This document shows, one piece after another, positions 1 to 6,797 of a DNA stretch of 13,608 nucleotides (position 1 is the stretch's first letter; every line of letters starts with the position of its first letter). Source of the DNA: a bacterium (GTDB lineage Bacteria; Sumerlaeota; Sumerlaeia; UBA8349); contig JABMPG010000447.1 in assembly GCA_013203855.1 (NCBI GenBank), positions 1-13,608 of the forward strand, read 5' to 3'. The position numbers and the translations under genes were made by a program. Below the pieces are notes generated by a model. The model was given only the letters and a program-made list of their open reading frames with translations, was not told where the DNA came from and did no database searches.

Positions 1-111
1 GATGTGGGGGGCGTAGGCGGGGTCGAGTTGAGGCGCGGCGCGGAGGGTGCGGATGAAGTCGCGGCGGAGTCGGCGTAGGCGGGGGAGGAGGGTGTGGGTG
101 GGCCCGTTCAT
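1..111 (-). CDS. Possible 5' end of a minus-strand gene, cut by the window edge
   Basis: Reading the minus strand from the ATG at 111 gives 37 uninterrupted codons to the window edge. The product begins MNGPTHTLLPRLRRLRRDF and is rich in Arg and Leu. Third codon positions are strongly G/C, as in the native genes of this window. The start is weak because no clear Shine-Dalgarno sequence precedes it. No family is recognisable in 37 residues. It is not the missing C-terminus of the truncated ABC ATPase found at 2464. It could equally be a chance frame in GC-rich DNA. Confidence 0.3.
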   Translation of the reverse strand, partial: MNGPTHTLLPRLRRLRRDFIRTLRAAPQLDPAYAPHI

Positions 112-543
112 GGGGGCGATGATAGGTGGGGAGGGGGCGGGGAGTCGATTCCCGGGGGGGGACGTAAGGGGACTAAAGTTCGGGGTCGGCGCGGTGTGTC
201 CTCAATCTGGTGAACTACCTGAAACTTGGGCTGTGCCGGGGGCCTCGCAGCCTGGAAAGCATCGAGTACGTGCAGGCCGACGTGAGGCATCCTGTGCGGC
301 CCGGCCGCGACCGAATGTGACTTCAGTATCCTCCAAAGCGGGAAGATGCCGCGCTTGTCCGGACTTGGCTCCCGTGTCAAACCCCCCAAAGGGGGAAAAC
401 CCGAAGGGTGCTTGGGCTTGACCGTGCTGTGATCTACGGGTATCCTCTTCTCTTGTGATGGTTCTGTGATGGTCTGAGTGAAATCGAGAGGTGTGACGAA
501 CGGACCCACAAGGCGTGAAGCATAGGTGCGTTCCGAACAATCC
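112..543. other. Gene-free stretch upstream of the TIGR04255 cassette
   Basis: No recognisable gene lies here. A short plus frame reads in a protein-like way up to a TGA near 330, but it matches no family I know. Positions 376-422 form an imperfect inverted repeat: GTCAA at 376-380 pairs with TTGAC at 418-422, and inside it CCC pairs with GGG. The sequence TGTGATGGT occurs twice, at 454-462 and 465-473. The stretch must contain the cassette promoter and the left junction of the inserted DNA, but I cannot place either with confidence. Confidence 0.4.
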
Positions 544-557
544 AAAGGAGTTCCAGA

Positions 558-1331
558 GTGAGCGCGGACCGACAGCTCGACGAGCTTTGCTACAAGAACA
601 ACCCTCTGAAGGAGGTAATCGCGAGGATTGATTTCGTGAGCCCCGTATCTGCCATAGACGAGAAACTGGCGGACGAAGTATCCCGAGCGGCCATGGAGTC
701 CTTCCCTATCTCTGAACCAAGGCTTCAAGTTCAGGACGAGTTTCGCCTTTTCACGCCCGCCGAGGCGCCCCAACATTCGCGAGAGAAGTTTCTGTCATGG
801 AACTTCTTTGGGGAGGGGCGTACGAAGAGGTTCACGTTGACGAGGGATCATCTTTTTGTGGTGCATAATCAGTACTCGAGGTACGAGGATCTTAAGGGGG
901 GGTTCCTTTCGGTTTGTGAGGCTTTCTTTCGGCAATACCGCGAGGCGGTTCCGAAGCGGCTCGGACTGAGGTATTTGAATGAGTTGACCATGGGGAAGGA
1001 GTCTCCCCTTCAGTGGTCAAAGTATGTTGCGAGGGATCTCCTCGGTCTGCTCAAGTATGACATTGCCGACTCAGAACCAACACGTATATCACAGACTAAT
1101 GTGGTAGCCTTCGAGGACTTCAAGATGCGGTTCAGTTTTGGGATCATGAATCCTGATTTCCCGGCTCCGATCAGGAAACGGCAGTTTGTCCTCGACTATG
1201 ATGCCTACTTCTTAGGTTCGTTTTCCACGCAGGAGATCGAGCCAAAGCTCGCCGTGTTTCACGACAGAATACAGAGAACCTTTGAGGATAGTATCACGGA
1301 CAAGACAAGAGAGTTACTCCATGGGAAATGA
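558..1331 (+). CDS. TIGR04255 family protein
   Basis: This is a 257-residue protein of the sporadically distributed TIGR04255 family, whose function is unknown. The match rests on the N-terminal pattern YKNNPLKEVIARIDF, the central segment RLGLRYLNELTM (a family hallmark: arginine, leucine/isoleucine-glycine-leucine-arginine-tyrosine), and a length close to the usual 250-270 residues. No signal peptide or membrane segment is visible, so it is probably cytosolic. The start is a GTG at 558, preceded by AAAGGAG at 544-550 with a 7-base gap. Its TGA overlaps the ATG of the next gene, so the two are probably translationally coupled. Base composition is about 50% GC in sampled lines, with frequent AGG/AGA arginine codons unlike the flanking genes, which suggests horizontal transfer. 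Recognition is from memory of the family pattern; a profile search would settle it. Confidence 0.8.
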   Translation: MSADRQLDELCYKNNPLKEVIARIDFVSPVSAIDEKLADEVSRAAMESFPISEPRLQVQDEFRLFTPAEAPQHSREKFLSWNFFGEGRTKRFTLTRDHLFVVHNQYSRYEDLKGGFLSVCEAFFRQYREAVPKRLGLRYLNELTMGKESPLQWSKYVARDLLGLLKYDIADSEPTRISQTNVVAFEDFKMRFSFGIMNPDFPAPIRKRQFVLDYDAYFLGSFSTQEIEPKLAVFHDRIQRTFEDSITDKTRELLHGK

Positions 1332-1515
1332 TACGGAGGGAGAGGCAGAACTTTTCACAGGTTCTGCGGAGGCGCTTGCCGTCGAAGCGGGAGTCACCAC
1401 TACCGATGACGTCAGAGTCCGGCCATCATCATACGAGTCGAGGGAAGTCTCCGGGTATGATGATCGTGTTGACAAACCAGAGTGGATCACGATTCGCGCC
1501 AGGATTATCTCATGA
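1321..1515 (+). CDS. Small cassette protein, unknown function (64 aa)
   Basis: A 64-residue acidic ORF starts at the ATG at 1321, inside the last codons of the TIGR04255 gene, and ends with a TGA that overlaps the ATG of the following gene (ATGA at 1512-1515). The product begins MGNDTEGEAELFTGSAEALA and ends WITIRARIIS. The N-terminal half is low-complexity, with many Glu, Ala, Thr and Ser residues. No membrane segment or known domain is visible. Both overlaps are in the style of a coupled three-gene operon, which is the main reason to believe it is translated. A GAGAG lies just upstream as a possible weak ribosome binding site. It may be an adaptor, a small regulatory subunit or an antitoxin-like partner, but nothing in the sequence shows which. 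A longer version from 1282 is less likely because it would overlap its neighbour more. Confidence 0.6.
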   Translation: MGNDTEGEAELFTGSAEALAVEAGVTTTDDVRVRPSSYESREVSGYDDRVDKPEWITIRARIIS

Positions 1516-2060
1516 TCAGAATCGACGAACAGGTCGGCGAGAGAGTCCGGCAAGGAGACATATTTCAGGGCGTTCAGTACCTTGCCAGCGCCTTTGAAGA
1601 GAGCGGAGTACTGGTTATCAAGAAGATTCGGTTCCCATATTCGATCGTCCTCACTCAGGACTGCGACTTGGACCAGGACGCTAGAATTCGTGGCGAGAAG
1701 GCCACAACGCAGGACAAGCAACTGATCTCGGTTCTACTTGCTCCGCTCTACAATGCAGAGCATGTCTGGGCTGGGGAGCATCTCGATAGACTGAGCATCA
1801 AATCTCCTCCGATCAGTGGAACGGCGAAGGATTTCCTGAAGCAAAATCAGCGTCCTCGACATCATTACATCGAGTTCCCTAAGGAAACCGGTTTGGTTCC
1901 GGCAGTCATCGACTTCAAACACTACTTTTCGGCCCCTGTCGTGTACCTGCTGCACCTGTCGAAAACGGATTTCAAGTGCAGGGTGAGTGAACTATACAGA
2001 GAGCAAATATCTGACCGCTTCGCCGCTTTTCTCTCGAGGATCGCGTTACCCGATGAGTAG
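1512..2060 (+). CDS. Conserved hypothetical protein with TQDCDL motif
   Basis: This is a soluble-looking protein of 182 residues and the third member of the cassette. Visible motifs are GDIF (residues about 25-28), PYSIVLTQDCDLDQD (about 47-61), VIDFKHYFS in the C-terminal third, and a terminal RFAAFLSRIALP. This layout (GDIF, then V-x-T-Q-D-C-D-L, then DFKhyf, then RFA-F-sRI-LP) resembles a family of uncharacterised proteins I have seen beside TIGR04255 genes; that association is from memory and unverified. The Asp-Cys-Asp core could be catalytic or metal-binding, but this is speculation. The start is the ATG at 1512, which overlaps the previous stop by four bases (ATGA). An upstream ATG at 1482 would lengthen the overlap. 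The gene ends in TAG at 2058-2060, roughly 40 bases from the point where the interrupted ABC ATPase resumes on the other strand. Confidence 0.7.
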   Translation: MIRIDEQVGERVRQGDIFQGVQYLASAFEESGVLVIKKIRFPYSIVLTQDCDLDQDARIRGEKATTQDKQLISVLLAPLYNAEHVWAGEHLDRLSIKSPPISGTAKDFLKQNQRPRHHYIEFPKETGLVPAVIDFKHYFSAPVVYLLHLSKTDFKCRVSELYREQISDRFAAFLSRIALPDE

Positions 2061-2464
2061 CGTTGCGTAGGTGTGTGGGTGCAGACCGATTGTCCGGTGA
2101 AGTCGAATTGCTGAGCGATCTCGAGCGCTATCGCCTGATCCCACGTGGGGAAGTAGGCCTGCTGGAGGGCCATGGCCTCGGTGAGGGACATGCGGGCCGG
2201 CACGGCGAGCGCGTCGGACAGCCAGCCGATGCGGGCGCGGACCGGGGGGGCCATGCGGACGGGGTCGATCCCGAGGGTGCGGACCTCGCCTCGGTCGGGG
2301 ACGAGCATGCCCATGGCGAGTTTGAGCGCGGTGGTCTTGCCGCTTCCGTTTTCTCCGAGGAGGCCGAGGATCGAGCCCTCCGGGACTTCGAGGTCCAGGT
2401 CGCGCACGCCTCGTTTTGTTCCGTAGTAGCGGGTCAGTTCCTTTGCTTCAATCGTGTTGGTCAC
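1922..2464 (-). pseudogene. ABC transporter ATP-binding protein, 3'-truncated (YtrB-like)
   Basis: Residues 1 to about 121 are a clear ABC ATPase N-terminus. Walker A GENGSGKT is at residues 37-44, followed by the region where the Q-loop should be (ARIGWLSD, no obvious Gln) and the YFPTWD segment typical of GntR-linked YtrB-type ATPases. Homology stops near base 2100. The frame then runs on by chance, partly antisense to the cassette gene ending at 2060, to a stop at 1922. The LSGG signature, Walker B and switch His are absent, so the product cannot be an active ATPase. The start is a GTG at 2464 overlapping the GntR stop (GTGA), an operon arrangement. No permease gene follows. The gene appears to have been cut by acquisition of the plus-strand cassette; the missing part may lie outside the window or be deleted. 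Confidence 0.8.
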
Positions 2465-2859
2465 GGTTTCAGTTCCTTTCCTTCCTCGATGCGCTGCACT
2501 TCGGCGTCTACCCAGTCTTGGAGGCGGTCAAAGTCGACTCCGAGGCGGCCGGCTTCGACGACCAGTTGGCGGATCGGTCCCTCCAGACGCCGGCGTTGCT
2601 CGGAGACGGTCAGGCCGGGGGGGCGGCCCGCGACGAAGGTGCCGTTGCCCGCCTGGGTGTAGATGACGCCCTCGCTTTCGAGCTGGCGATAAACGCGGGC
2701 GACTGTGGTCGGGTTCAGGTGCAGCTGGGAGGCCAGGGCGCGCACGGAGGGGAGCCGTTCTCCGGGGGGAAGGGAGCCGCTCACGACGCGGTATTTGATC
2801 GCCTCGCTGATCTGGGGCGAGACCGGTACGCCGGAGTGGTGGTCGATCGAGATGTACAT
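2461..2859 (-). CDS. GntR-family transcriptional regulator, YtrA subfamily
   Basis: This 132-residue DNA-binding repressor is of the short YtrA type: an N-terminal winged helix-turn-helix and a small helical tail in place of a large ligand domain. The HTH spans about residues 20-78, with the hallmark LPSVRALASQLHLNPTTVAR, then VYRQLESEGVI and the wing QAGNGTFVA. YtrA regulators normally repress their own operon with a downstream ABC transporter, and here the ATPase gene overlaps the stop codon by four bases. The ATG at 2859 has AAGG a few bases upstream. A 25-bp inverted repeat just upstream is the likely operator. Because the ATPase is broken, the regulator may now control only itself or distant targets. 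The family call is near certain; the inducer is unknown. Confidence 0.92.
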   Translation of the reverse strand: MYISIDHHSGVPVSPQISEAIKYRVVSGSLPPGERLPSVRALASQLHLNPTTVARVYRQLESEGVIYTQAGNGTFVAGRPPGLTVSEQRRRLEGPIRQLVVEAGRLGVDFDRLQDWVDAEVQRIEEGKELKP

Positions 2860-2871
2860 GGGTTCGCCTTA

Positions 2872-2896
2872 ACTGTACACAGTACTAGCATACAGT
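2872..2896 (-). promoter_or_regulatory. Probable YtrA-type operator of the GntR-ABC operon
   Basis: A perfect inverted repeat ACTGTA-N13-TACAGT lies 12 bases upstream of the GntR start, with AGTACT close to its centre. The half-site and 13-base spacing closely parallel the known Bacillus YtrA site AGTGTA-N13-TACACT. On the minus strand a possible -10 (TAGTAC), 18 bases after TTGCGC, falls inside the repeat, so bound repressor would block the promoter. The inverted repeat is seen directly; its role is inferred from family knowledge. Confidence 0.7.
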
Positions 2897-3194
2897 GAGT
2901 ACGCGGCGCAACCGAAAAAGGGAGGGGCGTTTTTTTGCCCGGTGTCCCGAACAGGGGCTCTCTATTCGCCATCATCGCGCGGAGGGATCAGCGTATTGGG
3001 AAACCCCTGATGGGGTTCAGGATTGAGCGGGCGTTCTTCCCGTAGGCTTGCGCCTACGGCTATTCGTGGATCGCCTCTTCGGGGCTGTTCGATTGGCTGA
3101 GGCCTGTCGTCGAGGGCGTCGCGATATTGTTTTTTGAAGGGGATAGTCGCAGCCTGTGAAAGCCCGGGACATCGCTAGGAATTCGAGAGGACGC
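2897..3194. repeat. Intergenic region with two palindromes (REP-like)
   Basis: No gene is supported between the GntR promoter and the end of the URO-D cluster. Two perfect hairpins occur: AACCCC-TGAT-GGGGTT at 3002-3017 and CCGTAGGC-TTGC-GCCTACGG at 3040-3059. Neither is followed by a T-run on the minus strand, so they are poor intrinsic terminators, although they sit where transcripts from the URO-D operon would end. A GC-rich stem without a T-tract is more typical of REP-like dispersed repeats or Rho-dependent ends. Minus-strand translation through here is only the out-of-frame extension of the frameshifted URO-D gene. Confidence 0.5.
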
Positions 3195-4264
3195 TCAGGC
3201 TTGGGGCTTGAATTTCTTGCGGTGTTCGGTTCCGTAGTGTTGGGCGGTCTGGAGCCAGGCGTTGATGTTTTCGATGGGGGTTTCGGGCATGATGCCGTTG
3301 CCGGCGGCGAGGATGCAGCCGCCTTCTTCGTGGTCGAAGGTGTCGATAAGGAGGCGGGTGCCGGCTTCGACCTGGGGGCGGTGCCTCGGGGGACGAGGTC
3401 CTGGACGTCGATGCCGGCCATGAAGCTGATCTTGCCTCGATAGGCTTGGGCGATTCCTTGTTGGTTCATTGCTCCGGCCTGGATGGGGTGGATGACGTCG
3501 ACGCCGATGGCGATGAGGTCGTCGAGGACGCGGTCGATTTTGCCGCAGCTGTGGAGCCAGAAGTGCATGTTGCAGTCGTGGCAGTGGGCGACCATTTCCT
3601 CGTAGAAGGGGAGGTAGAGGTCCTTGAAATTCTGATAGGAGAAGAGGAGGCCGATCTGGCCGCCGAGGTCGTCGGAGGTGAAGTAGCCGTGGGCGCCGAT
3701 TTTGTGATAACCGGTCATGACCTTCTTGTGGTAGTCGGTGAAGGCGCGCAGGAGGCGTTTCATGCGGTCGGGGTTTTCCAGCATCTCGCACATGATTTCC
3801 TCCATGCCGAAGAGGAACCAGGCGCGTTCGAAGAGGCAGAAGAAATCCCAGCCCATGAGGTAGCGATCGGGGTGTTTCGCGATAGCCTCGCGGGGCCCGT
3901 CGTAGTATTGCGAGGGTGTGGGATCGGGCATGGCTTCGATGAAAGGGTCGATGAGTTCAGTTGAGCTCACGACATGGCGGGAGGTGATGCCTTGCTGGTC
4001 GAGGTCGCCGGGGTCGGGCTCGATGGCCCATCTGTAATCGGGATGGGCTCCTTCGGGCGCTTCGAATTTGCCGGGGCCGGAGAAGTGCAGGCCGATGATG
4101 TCGTCGACGCAATCGTCCAGGACCCGTTGTAGCGGCTCGCCGTACTTTTCCATGGTGCCTTTTCCCATGTATTTGTGCCAGAAGAGGGGCGGGCGGGGGA
4201 TGTCTCCTCCGCGGCGTTCGACGACGTTGCGGACCTGATCGAGTGTGAGAGGGGTGGCGCGCAT
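3195..4264 (-). pseudogene. URO-D/MtaA-like protein, single-base frameshift
   Basis: This is a uroporphyrinogen-decarboxylase-superfamily protein of the corrinoid:methyltransferase (MtaA/CmuA) type, about 356 residues when repaired. The first frame runs through FWLHSCGKIDRVLDDL and FMAGIDVQDLVPRGT. It then loses the family pattern at a run of five C residues (minus strand; 3374-3378). One extra C would restore QVEAGTRLLIDTF, GGCILAAGNGIMPETPIENI and an end at 3195. Without repair the frame runs on to 3017 as low-complexity sequence. Predicted zinc ligands are H238, C240 and, only after repair, C317; this spacing fits MtaA. It is the last gene of the four-gene minus-strand cluster. The ATG at 4264 has GGAG about 10 bases upstream. 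Either the gene is inactivated or the homopolymer was miscounted in sequencing. The substrate is unknown, and true HemE is unlikely. Confidence 0.8.
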
Positions 4265-4306
4265 GGTGGAAGATCTCCGTGTTTTGAGTGTGGAGTTAAC
4301 AGAAAC

Positions 4307-4334
4307 AGTCTACGTCTTTTGGCTCACAGTGCAA
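4307..4334 (-). promoter_or_regulatory. Weak sigma70-like promoter before the fourth URO-D gene
   Basis: On the minus strand TTGCAC (4329-4334) and TAGACT (4307-4312) are separated by 16 bases in the 123-base gap upstream of the frameshifted URO-D gene. Each box matches the consensus at four of six positions. The long gap, compared with the overlap or short spacers elsewhere in the cluster, makes a separate promoter plausible. Confidence 0.3.
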
Positions 4335-4387
4335 CGTTACCCCGCTGGCTGCTGATTACTCTCCTTTCACTGTATCTTTTCATTGCC

Positions 4388-5524
4388 TCAGTATTTGCCG
4401 TAGGTGCGGGCGGTTTCGATCATGGCGTGGAGGTTTTCGTCGGGCGTGTCTCGGCCGCACTGGTCGCCGGTGGAGAGGATGAATCGGCCGTTTTCGGCTG
4501 CGGCATCGATGGCCTGTTTCGACGCGGCTATCACGTCGTCGACGGTGCCTTGGAGCATGGTGCGGGTGGTGTGGAGGTTGCCCTTGAGGACGATTTTGTC
4601 GCCGTAGAGTTTCTTGATTTCAGCCAGATCGCAATCGCCCATGGGGGCCTGTTCGAGGGGGTCGATGACGGTGAGGTTCGTTTCTTCGGCCATGATTTTT
4701 ATGAGGTTCTTCTCGGGGCCGCAGGAATGGAGGTGGGTGAAGAATCCTGCTTCCGTGGCGAGTTCGATGCCGCGCTTCACGGCGGGAAAGGCGAGTTGGC
4801 GGAAGATCGGAACGGTCTGGAAGACGAGGGTGCCGGAGCCGCCGACGCAGATGAAATCGGGCTTTACGTCCATCGCCATGATGCGTTCGAACCGCGCCTC
4901 GACCGCTTCGACCAGGCGGCGCGCCCAGGGCTCGTTGTTGTCCGGGTTCATAAAATAGCCCAGGATGCTGTCCTCATCGTGGAGGACGGCGGACTTGCCG
5001 ACGAAGACGCCAACCAGCCCCTGATCGCCCATTCGCTCCTTGAGTTTCTTCAGGCCCTCGGGCCCGCGATCCACGGGTTTCACGCCTTCGAGCGGCTGAT
5101 ATTTCTCGGGCTCGGCGGGGAGTCGCACTTTCTCGGGAGGCACGCCCCAGGTGGGGGGATCGGCGACGTAATAGACGTCCACGAGGGGCCGCCACTCGCG
5201 GCCGTTGAGACGCTTTCGGGAGTGTTGAACGACGCGCATTTTCTCGTCCTTATGGACGATAAAGGGCTCCCATTCCGCATGATCGGGCGGGAGTTCCTCG
5301 GGGAAGGTGAGGGGGAAGTAGCCGTCCATTAGGGAGTCGATGTCGAAGCGTTTGGCGCAGTCGGCATAGGCCGTCCAGATGGGCGGATCGTTGTAGAGAT
5401 AGAGGTCCCAGAAGGGCTTGCCCGTCAGGCGTGCCGGGATCATGTTAGAGAAGTCCGGCGCGACGGGCACGCAGTCGGGGATGCCGCCCTGGAGCACGGT
5501 GAGAAGTCGTTCGCGGGAGTTCAT
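4388..5524 (-). CDS. URO-D/MtaA-like methyltransferase (complete zinc site)
   Basis: This 378-residue protein of the uroporphyrinogen-decarboxylase superfamily begins MNSRERLLTVLQGGIPDCVP, the usual opening of this family. It carries FTHLHSCGPEKNL (H266, C268) and FILSTGDQCGRDTP (C356), giving the His-x-Cys...Cys zinc triad used by MtaA/MtbA/CmuA-type enzymes to activate a thiol as methyl acceptor. It is the only one of the four cluster members with the full triad in an intact frame. The probable role is methyl transfer between a corrinoid and a thiol during use of a methylated compound, but no corrinoid protein is in view and the substrate cannot be read from the sequence. Its ATG at 5524 overlaps the stop of the upstream gene by four bases (ATGA), so the two are probably translated together. 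A longer minus frame upstream is only antisense noise. Confidence 0.88.
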   Translation of the reverse strand: MNSRERLLTVLQGGIPDCVPVAPDFSNMIPARLTGKPFWDLYLYNDPPIWTAYADCAKRFDIDSLMDGYFPLTFPEELPPDHAEWEPFIVHKDEKMRVVQHSRKRLNGREWRPLVDVYYVADPPTWGVPPEKVRLPAEPEKYQPLEGVKPVDRGPEGLKKLKERMGDQGLVGVFVGKSAVLHDEDSILGYFMNPDNNEPWARRLVEAVEARFERIMAMDVKPDFICVGGSGTLVFQTVPIFRQLAFPAVKRGIELATEAGFFTHLHSCGPEKNLIKIMAEETNLTVIDPLEQAPMGDCDLAEIKKLYGDKIVLKGNLHTTRTMLQGTVDDVIAASKQAIDAAAENGRFILSTGDQCGRDTPDENLHAMIETARTYGKY

Positions 5525-6738
5525 AGAACGTCGGTTCCTCTCGCTCGGATGGGGGCCTGCGCGGCTGGCTGGTCCAGATCGTAGAAGCCTTCTTCGTAAG
5601 CTGTGTCGAGCATGGCGATGATGTTTTCGGGTGGGACGTCGCCCATGATGTTGTGCACCTGGTTGAATACGAATCCGCCGTCTTTCTTGAAGATACGCAT
5701 CAGATATCGCACATTCTGAGCCACGCTTTCCGGTGTGCCTGTGCCAAGAACCTGCTGTGTATTGCAGCCCCCTCCCCAGAAGCAAATCCTGTCCCCGAAC
5801 TCGTCCTTCAACTGTTGCGGGTCCATGTTGCCAGCCGAGATCTGGACGGGGTTCAGCACATCGATCCCGGCGTCGATCAGGAGGGGGATCAACGGTTTGA
5901 TCGACCCGCAGTTGTGGAGGAAGACCTTGATGTCGCTGTTGGCGTGGACGAAATCGCAGAACTGCTTGTAGTAGGGGATGCAGAATTCCTCGACGTATCG
6001 GGGGGAGCACATGGGGCCATTCTGGTTTCCCATGTCGTCGGCGAGAGAGACGAGTTGGATATATGGGCCGAAGGTGTCGATGATCCGGCCCATGCGTTGG
6101 ATGCTGTCGTCGAGAGCCTTGCGGCGGCTGGTGTGCAGGGCTTCGGGGTCCTCGAAGGAGAGCATGGCATCTTCCAGACTGCCGGCGCCATAGGACGCGA
6201 TCTTCAGACCGTGGCTGTAGCCGACCAGGTTCGTAGCGTAGGGGGTTTCCTTGAATATGCGTTCCGCTTCGCGGGCGTAAAGGGCGATTCGGTAGTCCTC
6301 GTCCCCTTCTCCCCAGTCCGAAATCCAGGCGCCGTCGAAGAAGAATCCGCCAGCGGGCATCCGCATGGCGGCATCGCCCTTTCGGATAACCCATTCTCCC
6401 TGCGCGGTCCTCTCCGGGCGGGCGTCGGCCGGAATGAGGAAGGTGTAGTCGTCACGAGGAGTCCAGCGGACCATGGCGGGATAGGGCGGTTCCAGCAGGA
6501 TGCAGTCGCAGTGGAACCGCTCCAGTATATCCTTGTCCACGTAGGCCAGCCCCTGCACCATGTCGGGTATCCAGATGCGGTCAGTCGAAAGATCCAGGTG
6601 ACGGCGGAGGCTTTGATAGGCAAACATGGAAATGCCGGTCGACATGTGGCTGCCTAAGTCGATGGGCACACGATCCACGGGTCTGTGGTTGATGGCGCGG
6701 ACGACGCGCTCTCGCGACGACACGGTTTCTTTGTGCAT
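5521..6738 (-). CDS. URO-D superfamily protein (MtaA/CmuA-like paralogue)
   Basis: This 405-residue protein opens with SSRERVVRAINHRPVDRVPI, the hallmark N-terminus of the URO-D-like family in environmental bacteria. It contains VFLHNCGSIKPLIPLL (H275, C277), DVLNPVQ, and a C-terminal VFNQVHNIMGDVPPENI. Where MtaA has its third ligand, a Cys, this protein has the VHN-type segment, so zinc binding or chemistry may differ from classical methyltransferases. The segment GGGCNTQQ supplies a different Cys. GGAGGA sits 7 bases before the ATG at 6738, which is preferred to the GTG three bases upstream. The gene lies 59 bases downstream of the first cluster gene and overlaps the next by four bases. 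It is probably cytosolic. The function is unresolved: methyltransferase or a related decarboxylase-fold enzyme. Confidence 0.87.
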   Translation of the reverse strand: MHKETVSSRERVVRAINHRPVDRVPIDLGSHMSTGISMFAYQSLRRHLDLSTDRIWIPDMVQGLAYVDKDILERFHCDCILLEPPYPAMVRWTPRDDYTFLIPADARPERTAQGEWVIRKGDAAMRMPAGGFFFDGAWISDWGEGDEDYRIALYAREAERIFKETPYATNLVGYSHGLKIASYGAGSLEDAMLSFEDPEALHTSRRKALDDSIQRMGRIIDTFGPYIQLVSLADDMGNQNGPMCSPRYVEEFCIPYYKQFCDFVHANSDIKVFLHNCGSIKPLIPLLIDAGIDVLNPVQISAGNMDPQQLKDEFGDRICFWGGGCNTQQVLGTGTPESVAQNVRYLMRIFKKDGGFVFNQVHNIMGDVPPENIIAMLDTAYEEGFYDLDQPAAQAPIRARGTDVL

Positions 6739-6797
6739 CACGGTCTCCTCCCGAAGATTATTCGGACATTTCGCCGCCCTGTCCTGGGTTCCTGCAA

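Noticed and set aside
108..776. 222-codon minus-strand open frame spanning the upstream region and the start of the TIGR04255 gene
   Set aside because: It overlaps a recognised gene antisense and is Pro/Arg-rich with no motif. It could only be real if the TIGR04255 call were wrong.
2930..2950. T7 tract with GGGC/GCCC as a plus-strand terminator
   Set aside because: The Ts lie in the loop between only four base pairs, and no plus-strand gene needs a terminator there.
3017..3194. C-terminal extension of the last URO-D protein down to 3017
   Set aside because: It exists only because of the frameshift at 3374-3378. It is basic low-complexity sequence, and the family-typical end at 3195 is in the other frame.
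4175..5332. 385-codon plus-strand open frame across the URO-D cluster
   Set aside because: It is antisense to two URO-D genes, and its Gly/Val/Asp/Glu/Phe-rich pattern is typical of a complement-strand shadow.
5525..6394. N-terminal extension of the minus-strand frame that reaches the URO-D gene ending at 4388
   Set aside because: It lies fully within another, well-supported URO-D gene in a different frame, and its sequence is Arg/Pro/His-rich noise with no domain. The family N-terminus begins at 5524.
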